NCBI GenBank assembly: GCA_022701365.1
Contig: JAKUHH010000028.1
Coordinates: forward strand, 186,001 to 250,000
DNA length: 64,000 nt
Direction of reading: 5' to 3'
Source of the DNA: Mycocentrospora acerina
Lineage: Eukaryota; Ascomycota; Dothideomycetes; Pleosporales
Notes under the pieces: model-generated
What the model was told of the DNA's origin: nothing
What the model saw: only the letters and a program-made list of their open reading frames with translations
Databases searched by the model: none
Shown: piece by piece, positions 1 through 9,933 of the stretch
Position numbering within the stretch: position 1 is the first letter of the stretch
Layout: each line of letters opens with the position of its first letter
Made by a program: the position numbers and the translations under genes

Positions 1-167
1 CTAGAGCAAAGATAGTCTTTACATGCTGCCAAGGCTCAGACACGATAGATGCTCAGTCTAAAATCCCACTCGGCCTTCCTGACTAGGTCATTCTTGCCAA
101 ATTTACGAGCTAGTACGATATCAGAATAACGGAGCGGGGAAAGAAATCGTGGCAATAGTCCTCAGAT

Positions 168-176
168 ACATATAAG
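168..176 (+). promoter_or_regulatory. TATA-like box of the small secreted protein gene
   Basis: The stretch contains TATAAG about 85 bases upstream of the ATG at 258, a normal distance for a fungal core promoter. A pyrimidine-rich, CTC-rich leader lies between it and the start codon. Confidence 0.45.
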
Positions 177-257
177 CCGACAGTCCGCTCCAGATCAAGT
201 TCGCACCATACTCGTCGCAACTCAATCTCCTCACTTCAATTTCCTCCTCGCCTCAAA

Positions 258-481
258 ATGAAGACTACGACTTTGATTCTCTCTGCATTTGCAATGCTGT
301 CCGCTACCGTCTTCGCAGCTCCAGACCCGAGTACTCGTACCGATCTGGAATGGGACCCCGTCTTCAAGCGAGCCTGCTGCTCTGCACTCCGTTGTAACAG
401 AGGACTCTGTGCAGTGAGGATACCATTTGAGATAAAAATTCAGCCGTTCTGACAAAACGTTAGTCTACTCCTTGCTGTTAG
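258..481 (+). CDS. Small cysteine-rich secreted protein (effector-like)
   Basis: The first 20-21 residues form a clean signal peptide (MKTTT followed by a hydrophobic stretch ending VFAA). After a short acidic propiece there is a Lys-Arg pair (residues 37-38), a typical Kex2 site. It is immediately followed by a compact cysteine cluster with spacing CC-x4-C-x4-C. Read without splicing the protein is 64 aa and ends at 452. A plausible 50-base intron at 414-463 (GTGAGG donor, CTGAC branch point at 448-452, GTTAG acceptor) keeps the frame. It replaces the tail by a five-residue one that contains two more cysteines and stops at 481. The spliced form is preferred because its tail continues the cysteine pattern. 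It is probably secreted and disulfide-rich. Its role is unknown; a host-interaction or antimicrobial peptide is only inferred. Confidence 0.6.
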
Positions 482-996
482 CTGGATATTCGGTACAACG
501 TACGTGCAACGAATAATTAGCATCAAACTGGATATTCGACAACTTGGAGTGGCTATGCGACAATGGAAGGACCTATGACGCTGGACAGAAACTTTTCAGA
601 TTATGTAGGCTTGATAAAATTGTTGCAAAAATGCGACCAAGGCGCGTTACTATGCATAATATTTTATATGAGTATGGGTGATATGTGCCTTTATATTCCC
701 CGGGAAAACTATGCTCTGGGAAAATGTTTGCAGGACAATCTGAATTTTGAGTACAAGACTATACCCAATACAAACTCCTACCACATATTCATACAATCAT
801 ACATATTTTCCGAGTCATTTGATTTGTGACATGCATCTAACTATTAGCTAGTAACTAGCTCGAACAATTTCCCCTACAGGCCTAGCGCCCCAGTCTCATT
901 GCTTCACCACTCCAAACCCCGAAAGCTTTGATACAAGACTTGCGTGATACATAACTTCTTAGCTACACTTCTCAGCACTCCTGAGCAATCTATCAC
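482..996. other. Intergenic, no supported gene
   Basis: An 88-codon open frame at 563-829 is present but has no recognisable domain, no splice context and AT-rich composition. It is not called. Otherwise this is the shared 3' region of the secreted protein gene and the convergent gene at 997. Confidence 0.5.
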
Positions 997-2391
997 TCAT
1001 CTATTCGCCCGCATAGCCTTCCTCATCTTCCCCTCACACTCCCTGTCCAACCTCTCCACAGTCTTCTTCAACCTGATTACCTCTTCCATATATCCTCCAT
1101 GCTCCATCATATCCCTGAATGCCATTTCCTCGATCAGGTAATCGTTCGCTAGCGCAGTCGCGAGATTGATCACAGTGGTGTATTTCTGTCGCGTTGCGGG
1201 GTCGAGAGCGCGGATTTGAGTGTAAAGATTGCTGACGTGAGACTGTAGGCGGGTGGTACGGTGGGAGAGATGGTCCAGGTAGGGGATGGCATGTTCAGCA
1301 GTGAAGAGGTTGGGTGTTGGACAGTGCGAGATTGTGCGCGAGAGGTTGATAACCGGGGTTGGTGATCGGAGTAATTGCTGGGAAGGTAGGTTTGGAGTTA
1401 CAAAAGGTGGAAGAGGCCCGCGGCCTGGGTCTTGTATTTTGTTAGTTGGAGCAAGGGCTAAAGCGGCGGGTGCAAGACTTGGTCGTTTAGTATTGTTTGC
1501 TGAAGTCTCTGGGTCGTGTATGGAAGCACATGGTGGTTCAGGGGGGGTATCGATGTGAGTCTCCTCTACTTCTGCTCCTTGCTCTGTCGCTACGTCGCCT
1601 TCGGTACCAGTTGTTCCATAATTAGGTGTACCTACCTCCTTCGCATTAATAGCGCTATCGAAGAAGAATACATCGTGTTCCGGCAAGACAGCGACTTCTG
1701 AAGACCAAGGTGATGCTACTTGAGATCGTAAGGAGGCTGAGTGCATGTCGCGTCCCACATTGTCGTTTTCTTCTTCTGACTCCGGCGCAGTTGGCATGGA
1801 CACAGTCTCTCCTTCCTCATCTGACAAGGGTTCGGCTTCGGTGAGATCAACGACCTCGCTCCTGCCATTAAGCCCACCGTTCTTCTTCCTGGCTTTCTGC
1901 ATGCCACTTCCTGTTGTGAGATCGATAACGTCGATTGGGATTTTCTTCGGAACAGAGATGTTCATCGCGGACCGTCGTCGTATCGTGGTCGGAGCCATTT
2001 CCACATCATGGTTTTTTCTCTTAGACAACGGCTTCTTCTTTGATCGAAGCTGCTCTGCTTTTTGTTTCTTACTCTTGTTCTGCGGGGTATGAGGAGGCGT
2101 CAGCAACGCATGTTTGGATCTGCGAGATCCTGGATTGATCGTTGTAGATGCGGAGCGCTTCACTTTGGGCACTGAGAAAATTTCTTCAAGATCAGAATCC
2201 TGAATGCATGGCGTGGCTGAGCGAATCGAGGGCGTGAGATATGGATGAATGCCAGTGGTTGAAGACTCTGCATGAGAAACAATCTGCGCTTTCCGCGCCT
2301 GCAACCGTTTTCTGCTGTTAGAGCGGTAAAACGGGGGTCGCTCTGATGGATTAGCATCAGGACGAGGGGTTGACTTTGAAGCAGGCGGCAT
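997..2391 (-). CDS. Disordered nuclear protein with two SUMO-interaction-like motifs
   Basis: This is a 464-aa protein if it starts at the ATG at 2389-2391 (MPPASK...). An in-frame upstream ATG at 2547 would add 52 residues that look like leader sequence. The N-terminal two thirds is basic, Ser/Pro/Thr-rich and low-complexity, with lysine/arginine clusters that could be nuclear localisation signals. Two motifs, IDVIDLT and VVDLTEAEPLSDEE (about residues 155 and 180), match the hydrophobic core plus acidic tail of SUMO-interaction motifs. The last about 110 residues are predicted helical and partly coiled-coil (YLDHLSHRTTRLQSHVSNLY onwards). No catalytic domain is seen. A chromatin or SUMO-pathway scaffold is an inference; fungal proteins of this kind are usually annotated as hypothetical. 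Confidence 0.7.
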   Translation of the reverse strand: MPPASKSTPRPDANPSERPPFYRSNSRKRLQARKAQIVSHAESSTTGIHPYLTPSIRSATPCIQDSDLEEIFSVPKVKRSASTTINPGSRRSKHALLTPPHTPQNKSKKQKAEQLRSKKKPLSKRKNHDVEMAPTTIRRRSAMNISVPKKIPIDVIDLTTGSGMQKARKKNGGLNGRSEVVDLTEAEPLSDEEGETVSMPTAPESEEENDNVGRDMHSASLRSQVASPWSSEVAVLPEHDVFFFDSAINAKEVGTPNYGTTGTEGDVATEQGAEVEETHIDTPPEPPCASIHDPETSANNTKRPSLAPAALALAPTNKIQDPGRGPLPPFVTPNLPSQQLLRSPTPVINLSRTISHCPTPNLFTAEHAIPYLDHLSHRTTRLQSHVSNLYTQIRALDPATRQKYTTVINLATALANDYLIEEMAFRDMMEHGGYMEEVIRLKKTVERLDRECEGKMRKAMRANR

Positions 2392-2773
2392 CTTTAGCTG
2401 GCGCAAGTATTTCAGAGTCACTCGTATGCTGGGTACGCCGTTTCTTTTTCGGAACTTGGTTGCTGTCGTGCTGTAACGTTGGATGATTCTCCCTCTCAAT
2501 GAACCAGGAAGGACGTTGAGAAAATTGTGGCAATAGAGGTACCGCATGTTGGATCTTAACTACTCAACAATTGTTACTGTAGGAACGACGCAAAGGTGAA
2601 GGTGAAGGTGAGCAAATAAATTGAGTTTAGAGAAACTGCAGTGAATGGGAAGCACAATTTCACAAAAATTGCAAGCAGAAAGGGCTTCTTGGAAACGGCT
2701 GCATTAATTTTGAACTCGATGATTTAACCTGTTGCTATTTACAATCCAAACATTTCTGATGCACATTGACCTT

Positions 2774-3652
2774 TTATTCGTAAAAGACCAAGCACCTGAC
2801 CTCAATGCTCTGGCGCCCAGGAGCGTCCTTTGGTGTTTGCGGGTCCGAAAACGCCGTATGAGGCGTCCTTACTGCAATTCCTTGCTTCCCGTTTGGCATA
2901 CCTTCGCCCCAGCTGTCGAAGCACTTCAGCAACAATACCTCATCCGGTGTCATATCCTTCTGGTAGTAGAACTTGTGGGTTTCACTCGGCGCTACGGCCA
3001 TTGTCTCGCCCTTGACTTCATAGCCTTCAGTTGAAGTGTAGTTGTTAGGGTCTGGGACTATTTCTTTGCCAGTCTCACCCAAGGATTGGTCTTTGGGGTA
3101 GAGAAGGTCTGTGGCGATGAAGTCGGATGGTGAAGTGGTGCGCCAATCAATCACGGCAAGCGGATGGTCTGAAGCGGGGTTCTCGATGGGGCGCCAGACG
3201 TTGATGATCTGGTACCTTCCTTTGACTAACTCATTTGCTTCATCCTCAGGAAGGTGACGTCGGACACGCGCTTCAGCTGCACCAGGAGTTTGGTCCACGT
3301 GCACCTGCTGTACTGGCTGGCGAGGGGAATCCTTCTTCCGTCGCCGGATGGTGTGGTCGAAAATGACTACTTTCTTAATCCCCGGGATCTTGGCGCGAAG
3401 GAGAGATTCGACTTCAGCATAATACTCTTCTCTCACAACCGTATCGTCGGTGAATAGAGCCTCCTTTGCAGGGTAATTGTAGACTGCAAAACCAGAGTTG
3501 TTGGTTGTGAACTCATGCTCTCGGCCGCGTATGTTGTGGACTGGTCGTGAGTGCTCCTTCCGAACAAAATTATTTCCAGGCCCGTCGACTTTGCTCCAGG
3601 GCTTGCTCGTGTAGGAGTTGGTGTCGATATGAACGAAATTTGCTGTAGTCAT
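2774..3652 (-). CDS. CmcJ/AsaB-like non-heme iron oxidoreductase
   Basis: The protein has 292 aa when started at the ATG at 3650-3652 (MTTANF). The open frame extends further upstream through a poly-Ser run without similarity to the family, so the shorter start is preferred. Family hallmarks are HVDQT (His118, Asp120), NVWRPI (151-156), a PLAVIDW strand, HKFYY (His226), DEVLLLKCFDS and PHTAF near the C-terminus followed by SIEVRCLVFYE. This pattern fits the fungal CmcJ/NvfI/AsaB/GA4-desaturase-related family. Members hydroxylate or otherwise oxidise small molecules and often sit in secondary-metabolite clusters. The HxD plus downstream His would supply the metal ligands. It lies divergent from the F-box gene and about 38 kb from the reductase-type NRPS. 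A functional link to that NRPS is possible but unproven. Confidence 0.85.
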   Translation of the reverse strand: MTTANFVHIDTNSYTSKPWSKVDGPGNNFVRKEHSRPVHNIRGREHEFTTNNSGFAVYNYPAKEALFTDDTVVREEYYAEVESLLRAKIPGIKKVVIFDHTIRRRKKDSPRQPVQQVHVDQTPGAAEARVRRHLPEDEANELVKGRYQIINVWRPIENPASDHPLAVIDWRTTSPSDFIATDLLYPKDQSLGETGKEIVPDPNNYTSTEGYEVKGETMAVAPSETHKFYYQKDMTPDEVLLLKCFDSWGEGMPNGKQGIAVRTPHTAFSDPQTPKDAPGRQSIEVRCLVFYE

Positions 3653-3664
3653 TTTGAGCACTGG

Positions 3665-3690
3665 TGACGACGACGACGATGATGATGATG
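3665..3690 (+). repeat. GAC/GAT trinucleotide microsatellite
   Basis: Four to five GAC units are followed by GAT units. Read on the minus strand this would encode poly-Ser just upstream of the chosen start of the CmcJ/AsaB-like gene. It is more likely a 5' UTR repeat. Confidence 0.7.
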
Positions 3691-4114
3691 GTATTGAGCG
3701 ATGCAAGATATTCATGGGTCGTGATGTGGTGGTATTTATGTGTTTTCTGCTTAGAAATGCTCCATGACGCCATAAGCAGTTTTGCCCAAAGTTGCTATTG
3801 CTGTGGCGAATCACCAGCTTCGAAGTTTCCATATGCCCGAAGAGTTTTGGTTGCGCCCAATAAGCAACGCTCATGACCTTGAATCTATACTGTTCCATAT
3901 TTGGAATCAAGAGTGTAAAATCGCTTATTCATTTCAGCTGACATGCAAAGCCTCTACGACATGAGCAGGTATGAGGAGAGGGGCGCTGAAAATGTGAAGA
4001 CCGAGAGTCTGGCTGAGTAAACGCGGAATTAAGCTCACTCCCCGCACCTCTCTGAACCGCAATGCGCCGCCACCATCTGAGACGATTGCAACATTCGCAG
4101 CCACTTTCTTCAAA

Positions 4115-5056
4115 ATGCCGCGACACACCAGCGACGATGATGAACCTCTCGAAGACAAGACGGCCGCGTTATCCCTTCGTTCAAAGCGCACCGAGCGCAT
4201 GCAGCGACGAAAGGTGGTGCGCGACAAGAAGCGTGACGCCATCGTCAATCTCACCAAGCTACCCACAGAGCTTATTCTTGAGAGTCTCAATTATCTGCAG
4301 CCGCGCGATGTCTTCAACTTCAGCTTTGTAAACCGTCGCTTCCTCGGCCTTGTTAGCGCGAATGGCAACGTAATCGGGAGCGCCATCATCAAGCGCCGCT
4401 ACAGCATTCTCGCCCAGTGCTTTCCCACGCCTAGGCTGCTGGAGCATGTTGAGCCGTCTGTTCGTGAGCTGCTCATGGACCCGAGTCGCCAGAAACAACT
4501 CAGCATACACAACAGACCCTACCAGCATATACATTCGCCCGATGCGCAACAGCTCTGCACATGTCTGACTTGCATCCTGACATGGAACAATTTGGGATTG
4601 GTGCTTGATTTTGCACACTGGCAGAGATATCTGGATACCGGGATTCCAATTCTCACCATACCGCGTGGACAGACAGAGGCATGGAACACAGAGCTGGTAG
4701 GCCGCAATGCAAGAATAGCGCGCAAGGCCGTCGAACACCCACTGTGGCATGCTCGCATACTCGAGGTGCATTTAGACAGCACTATACGCTCCATACGGCG
4801 TCATGCAAAAAACAAGGGCAACAAGAGAGTGCACGTTGCCATGACGGACGAGGACGCTACATCAGGCACAGATAGCTTCTTGGTGAAGCATGGGCCTATC
4901 AGTTTGGAGTTCCCCTACCAAAGGGATGAGTACTATATGCTCGAGGCCTATTTGCCATATCGTTGGTGGCGCAAGCTCGAGGGGCGGTGGGTGTATACGA
5001 TAAGTGGACAGCACGAACGAGACCTCGAGCTCGTACAGCGCTTTGTCAAGAGGTAA
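4115..5056 (+). CDS. F-box protein
   Basis: This is an uninterrupted 313-aa reading frame. A basic N-terminus (residues 20-42) precedes an F-box at about residues 45-76 with the typical LTKLPTELILESLNYLQPRD start and a FVNRRF ending. F-box proteins recruit substrates to SCF-type ubiquitin ligases through Skp1. The remainder has several Trp/Tyr-rich stretches (WQRYLDTGIPIL, YLPYRWWRKLEGRW) but no leucine-rich or WD repeats that I can recognise, so the substrate is unknown. This arrangement is common in Dothideomycete genomes, where many orphan F-box genes occur. The start is the first ATG in the frame, and the ending is an ordinary TAA at 5054-5056. Confidence 0.85.
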   Translation: MPRHTSDDDEPLEDKTAALSLRSKRTERMQRRKVVRDKKRDAIVNLTKLPTELILESLNYLQPRDVFNFSFVNRRFLGLVSANGNVIGSAIIKRRYSILAQCFPTPRLLEHVEPSVRELLMDPSRQKQLSIHNRPYQHIHSPDAQQLCTCLTCILTWNNLGLVLDFAHWQRYLDTGIPILTIPRGQTEAWNTELVGRNARIARKAVEHPLWHARILEVHLDSTIRSIRRHAKNKGNKRVHVAMTDEDATSGTDSFLVKHGPISLEFPYQRDEYYMLEAYLPYRWWRKLEGRWVYTISGQHERDLELVQRFVKR

Positions 5057-5679
5057 ACAAAGCCTAGCCGCACCTCCGCTAGCATCGTTTCTCTCCGACT
5101 TTGTAGCTACATGATTAGTTTTTCTTGCTAGTTCCAGTGTCCATAGGCCATCGTGTTGGTGTGCATTGTGTTGTGATTTCCCTCTGGGCTGTCACTAATT
5201 CACAATCAAATGGTACCGATAGGTGTGCCCTCATAATCACCGCGTCGCACAAACCGAACACCAACGTGGAATGACGACTACGCTGCTCCTGAAATCGCGC
5301 GTCCACGAGCTTAGCCGCATACGAAGTCTCTTTCTCATTCTCAGTCGATGAGAGACTATCTTCGAATGGTGGCGACACACGGCATGGAACGTTGCTCAGT
5401 AGGTAATGTGTAGTCAATGTGCGTTAATGTTGTTTTCTTTGAAGACTGCTGCAAACTTAAGAATGTAGAAGGTATGTCTGCTCGAAGAGAACGAGCTGAT
5501 AGGTGCCGTTGTATTCACAACAGACGCATACTATCATAGATTGATCATTATGTAAGTTCATCATTTTGAGAAGGGATGTGGTTGTAGAGGCAGGTGGGAT
5601 GCATTACATGCTTCTGAAACTAACAACATCCTCTCTGCATGGCATTATTGTCAATAGCGTGCATTCTGAATGCTACTCC

Positions 5680-6654
5680 TCAGTACGTGAAAATCTCTCC
5701 TACAAGCTCTTCACTCAGTTTCCACAACTTTTCCTCATCTCCTGGCTTCTTCGCAGTCTCCTGCACATCATTGGACAAATTCCCATTCTCCAGATACACT
5801 CCGTTGTAAGCCTCGAGTCTGGGGTCAAAAGCAGCCACGACATGCGTCGCCGCACACTCATCCAGACTTCTGAAATCAACCCCTCGATCCCATCCAATTT
5901 CCTTATCTTTCGCTATTAGAGTCGATAGATCGTCTTCTCCAAACCCCTGCGGAGCAAGCGAAGTTCCCAGCGCCTGTCCAGGATGCAGACTATACGCCTT
6001 CAGGCCCTTCGAGCCCAGTTTTGCCGCCAGTGCCTTGGAAAACAAGATGTTGGCCGTCTTGCTTTGCCCATACGCCTCCCACTGGTCGTAAACTTTTCCA
6101 TCTTGGAAGCTTATGTCGTTGAAGCGCACGCTGCTGAAGCGATGTCCGTCACTAGCTACGTTGACGACCCGCGGATTTGTGGACGCGAGAATCTTTGACA
6201 TGATCAAATTAGTAAACAAAAAGTGTCCAACGTGATTGGATCCGAATTGGAGTTCAATTCCTTCTGTCGTGGTGCGGTACGGACCAGCCATAATACCCGC
6301 AGAATTGACGAGCACGTCAATGTTCGGCTCTGGGTAGGCCAGAACCTCTGCTGCTGCTTTACGAACGCTCGCCTGAGATGCGAGGTCGATATTAAGAATT
6401 CTCGTATTGACGTTTGCACTTTGAGGATTTGCTTTGATTTTGTCGACGGTCACTTGGACTTTGGATGGGGAGCGTCCGGCAAGGATTAGGAGCGCCGGCT
6501 TATGTTTTGCGATTTCTTCGACGAAGAAGGATCCTAGCCCGCCTTGGGTAACGCCTGTAGTTAGTACAATTTTGCCTGCTATGGAAGAGGCGTGTCCGGC
6601 TGCGATTGTGGACGCGAGCGCGTTCTCGCGGTTATACGGGAGAGGTGAGGTCAT
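5680..6654 (-). CDS. Short-chain dehydrogenase/reductase
   Basis: A 324-aa single-exon SDR. The cofactor-binding Rossmann motif is TGVTQGGLG (33-41, TGxxxGxG), followed by NSAG (117-120), catalytic Ser168 in the VASDGH strand and the YGQSK pair Tyr195/Lys199. The order and length fit the retinol dehydrogenase/WW-domain oxidoreductase-like group of classical SDRs, which usually use NADP(H). Substrate is unknown. It is not next to the NRPS genes (20 kb away) and is probably a stand-alone metabolic enzyme. Start is the first ATG of the frame at 6652-6654. Nothing suggests damage. Confidence 0.9.
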   Translation of the reverse strand: MTSPLPYNRENALASTIAAGHASSIAGKIVLTTGVTQGGLGSFFVEEIAKHKPALLILAGRSPSKVQVTVDKIKANPQSANVNTRILNIDLASQASVRKAAAEVLAYPEPNIDVLVNSAGIMAGPYRTTTEGIELQFGSNHVGHFLFTNLIMSKILASTNPRVVNVASDGHRFSSVRFNDISFQDGKVYDQWEAYGQSKTANILFSKALAAKLGSKGLKAYSLHPGQALGTSLAPQGFGEDDLSTLIAKDKEIGWDRGVDFRSLDECAATHVVAAFDPRLEAYNGVYLENGNLSNDVQETAKKPGDEEKLWKLSEELVGEIFTY

Positions 6655-7192
6655 GTTGTGCGTATGAGAAGTTTCAGATGTTCTTATGCTACTGACGGAT
6701 TATGGACAAAGGCGCCTGAGAAATTAGGAGGATATGTTCAGGGTGAGATTGTTGAGGCTGACTGAGGTCTCCTCAGCGGGGGAACTACTCAGTCTTATAC
6801 TCCGACTAAAAATCCGGGTAATACGGACCGCCATGGAGTTAAATCAAAACTCCGTGAGAATCGGACTTAGTTCGTCATTTATTTCACATTCCAAGAGATA
6901 CAGAAAGGAATCAATAATTTGGTATACAAGTCATATTACAATCTTCTCCTCGCTTGAGATCACCGTGGTTGGCGAATAGAGACATATAGCCAGGTCCAGT
7001 CTTTAAATACCACAAAACGTAGAAATGAATCGACATCCAATTCTCTGACCGTCTTACACTTGATAGCAATGGGAACACTCCCAACATCATGCCGAGACAT
7101 TCCACTTCAACCAGCTTCGCACAGGGGCGACGGACTCTAACGCATATTCCACAAGCCTTGAAATCATTCGTGAACACCAAATGGTTCTTCCC
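6655..7192. other. Intergenic, promoter of the SDR gene
   Basis: No gene is seen. Around 6795-6835 several CGG/CCG triplets occur (CCGACTAAAAATCCGG, ATACGGACCGCC), the type of half-sites bound by Zn2Cys6 regulators. Confidence 0.4.
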
Positions 7193-7906
7193 TCAGCCAA
7201 CAATGTACGTCAGGATGCAATCTTCCGAGGGTTTTTTTAGATACTTTTTCCATCGTGTGGTAGTGTCTTTGTTGTCTAGAGCACCGAAAAATGCACCCTC
7301 GAGTGTATCTACAAGCATATCAGACAGTCCTTCTGTTCTCCAGGCCGAGTAATTGTCCGGTGTTTGGATTGGTATAATGACGCCCACGAAGGGTCGCACA
7401 TCGAGAGCTTCGTTGACACCTAAAGCGGACTGTAAGTTCAACACCTGCAACGGTGTCTCAGCGCGAGATGATCGCCGTACACTTCTGCTAGCCTCCTCGG
7501 CAGCAAAATATTCACTTTCAGGCAGGGACGACTCTCGCTGGTTCTGCATGACCCTCTTAGATTCCAGTGGCGGCGTCATAATACTTGAATTCTGCTCTTC
7601 GTCCGTCATATTATCTGTGGTAGAAGGGTACTCATCACGAGGCGAGGAAGGCTCTCGTATACGGTGCATCTGCACACCCACGTGAGCAAAGGATGTGCTG
7701 ACTATACTCTGCATGTCTTCTGATGATGAAACATATCTGCTTTTTCTCTCAGGCTCTCTTAATCTCATGTGGGGTCGAGATATAACTGGATGAGATTTAT
7801 CTTTTATTAGCAATGAATGTCGTATTGCCCTACCCCGTGGGCTTATCCTTGGTGAGGCAGCAGAAGCAAATGGAACACAGCTTGTCGAAAGATATAAAAA
7901 TTTCAC
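7193..7906 (-). pseudogene. Fragment of a hypothetical gene, 3' neighbour of a decayed coiled-coil gene
   Basis: An open frame of 237 codons with no ATG at its upstream end; the first ATG is at about 7768. It is Ser/Arg/Glu-rich and disordered in the first 140 residues. It then has a more conserved-looking block (FVGVIIPIQTPDNYSAW ... GLSDMLVDTLEGAFFGALDN ... RWKKYL). It follows directly, in another frame, the coiled-coil frame ending at 7924. It may therefore be the last exon or the frame-shifted C-terminal part of that same gene. No known domain is recognised. Confidence 0.4.
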
Positions 7907-7923
7907 GAATCATATCATGAATG

Positions 7924-8840
7924 TTACTGTTTGAGATTTGTTCCTTGTTGACTGGCGGAATTTTTCAAGTCCTCATTCTCGTAGTGCGTCTTGCCGTCAA
8001 CTCTCTTGCTGTAGCAGTCGTCAATCAGGTCTGCGACAGAAACATACCCAGTCTTGACATCTGATGTGATCCGCTTCAAACCATTCATGTGGCTGTCAGA
8101 TAATGTCGCCTTACTGTTAATAAATCGAATCTGTTCAATGTCTAGATTCAATTGTCTGATTCTATCGCGACAGCCACTATGGGCGTTCTGCACTGCCAGC
8201 AATGGTGCGATCTCTTTTTTGCAGTTTCTCTGAGCTTCTTGCACTGCCTGCGACGAGGCGATCTCTGCCTACAATGAGGCGATCTGTTCTTCGCAGCTGC
8301 TATGAGCTTTTTGAATCTTACGCAATGGAACGGCTTCACTTTTGCAGTTCTCAACCTGATTCTGGAGATTTCTAATCTGATTTTGCAAACGCTCAACGCG
8401 GTTGCTGCACTCCTTGAGTTCTTCTTCTTCTTGTCTACTACAATTGGCATGGCTCTCATCCTATTCTTGCGGTTGGTTGTCTCGCTCGCCAACATCTCGC
8501 TGGAGTTTAGCTATCCGCTGATCGCATTTGCTATGCTTATGTGTAACTGTTTCACACTGAATTTGGAGCGCTTCGACTGCCAGGCGACGTCAGTGATGCA
8601 TTGGATAAGGGATAAACGGTGGACTCACGCTCGGTCTTTGCATTCTGCGCCTCGTCGATAATGGATTTCATATACATAGTCCTTAACTTCAGTTTTTCTT
8701 GAATCTCTAAAGAGTGCCTTCTATACTCCATCTTTAATATTCAATTTTTGTTCAGCTTCTCTCACAAGAGCGAGTTTGGTCTGGGCTTGTTCGTATTCTT
8801 CGATATCGTCTGAGGATTCATACCAGTCATCAAACTCCAT
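7924..8840 (-). pseudogene. Decayed coiled-coil gene with two nonsense codons and a frameshift
   Basis: Starting from an ATG at 8838-8840 (MEFDDWYESSDD...), the minus strand reads as an acidic/Gln/Glu-rich coiled coil: RVERLQNQIRNLQNQVENC, then REAEQ and EEQIASL repeats. The frame is broken by a shift near 8731-8750, where an A/T run is present. It also has a TAG at 8461-8463 and another TAG at 8269-8271. On both sides of each stop the same frame continues with heptad-like sequence, which argues for real former coding sequence. An intron at 8577-8628 with GTGAGT, CTGAC and CAG signals still fits the frame. The last open segment ends at 7924. Both stops could derive from CAG by C-to-T. No domain beyond the coiled coil is recognised. 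Confidence 0.6.
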
Positions 8841-8859
8841 CGAGGCACATTGACCTAAC

Positions 8860-9933
8860 ACCATATATTACGCCTTCGAAGGCATACTGGCGAGGTTAGT
8901 GTAAGTTGATGAAGCAGGTGTAACTGTCTGCCAATATTTTGACCACGAAACTGCACTTGACGCTAATCCGAAACGGGGTCACTTACACAACTTCACTCCG
9001 TACATCAGGTGGCCGTACTGCAACCACGCCCGCGTGTCAAGTTTCTACCGCTAAAGTTGTGTATGATTTGAAAAGTTATTGACTGTGCAAAGGTAGCCAC
9101 TGCATTTGCAAGCGGGTCTTGCATCATACCCAAATGAATAGTAAGAAAAGTTTACATCAGACGCGAATGGGGATCGAACTTGCTTTTCTAGTAAGAAAGG
9201 TAAAGCTGCAATGCTCTAAGCTAACTAAAGTGATCATTCCAATCACCGTTTCCCGTCAGTATTTCCTTTGCTCTTTGAGTGAAAGTGATCCTGTCAAGAC
9301 ACAACTTGCATTCACCTCGACTGCTCTTTGCATTCTAGCAGCTTCTTCGTTGCCTAAAGAATCACCACGTTAGTCTGGACTTGGTACGCAAAGTATAATT
9401 CACCAAATTTGTCCAACCCACCATCAACTACACCCTCCACAAGACGCCATGGCTCATGTCAAGAATACACCCCGACTAGGCCTGACGGAGATTACTCCTA
9501 AGTACCGAGTACCACAGCAGGCCGTACCAGGTCACTATAGAAACTTTATACCCCTCTCTCTGTATCCTCTGCAACACGGAGTACTGAAAGACTATTACAT
9601 AGACTACTGTGGAATTGTTGTTGAGGGGACAGAAATTTGTATATCAAATACTACTACTATACAATTATGCTATTCAGAGACTCTACTTGCTCAGTGACGT
9701 GAAGTAAAAGGTTTCTAACAGCCCGAACCTGGAATAGAGGAAAGAAAGTTGCCTCAGTTGCAGCAAATTTACTTCAAGAATGTCCATCGGTTCCGAAACG
9801 TTTGTCCAAATCCTGTCAGTAAAGTCATCATGCACTAATAACAAGCAGACCACTGCCAGTTTCTCTTAGTCCTGAGAGGTATTTCCCATTAGTGGTGTTC
9901 ATTGATTGCCGAGAATTGACAGATTGTCCTGAA
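8860..9933. other. Gene-poor stretch
   Basis: There is no convincing gene. An 82-codon frame beginning with ATG at 9449 has no recognisable feature; it could be an eroded 5' exon of the following zinc-knuckle pseudogene. A tRNA-like box pair near 9170-9225 was examined and rejected as a tRNA. Confidence 0.35.

Noticed and set aside
563..829. 88-codon plus-strand open frame
   Set aside because: There is no domain, signal peptide or splice context, and composition is like the intergenic flanks.
2392..2547. In-frame upstream start for the SUMO-motif protein
   Set aside because: The extra 52 residues look unlike the rest and would place the start close to the promoter; the ATG at 2391 was preferred.
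8302..8661. 119-codon plus-strand frame with hydrophobic segments
   Set aside because: It is the antisense of the coiled-coil pseudogene, whose minus-strand reading shows heptads and a conserved intron.
9170..9225. tRNA-like A-box (TAGCTTAGAGC) and B-box (GTTCGATCCC) on the minus strand
   Set aside because: The T-stem and acceptor stem do not pair and the D-loop is too short. At best it is a tRNA relic or chance match; a tRNAscan run would decide.
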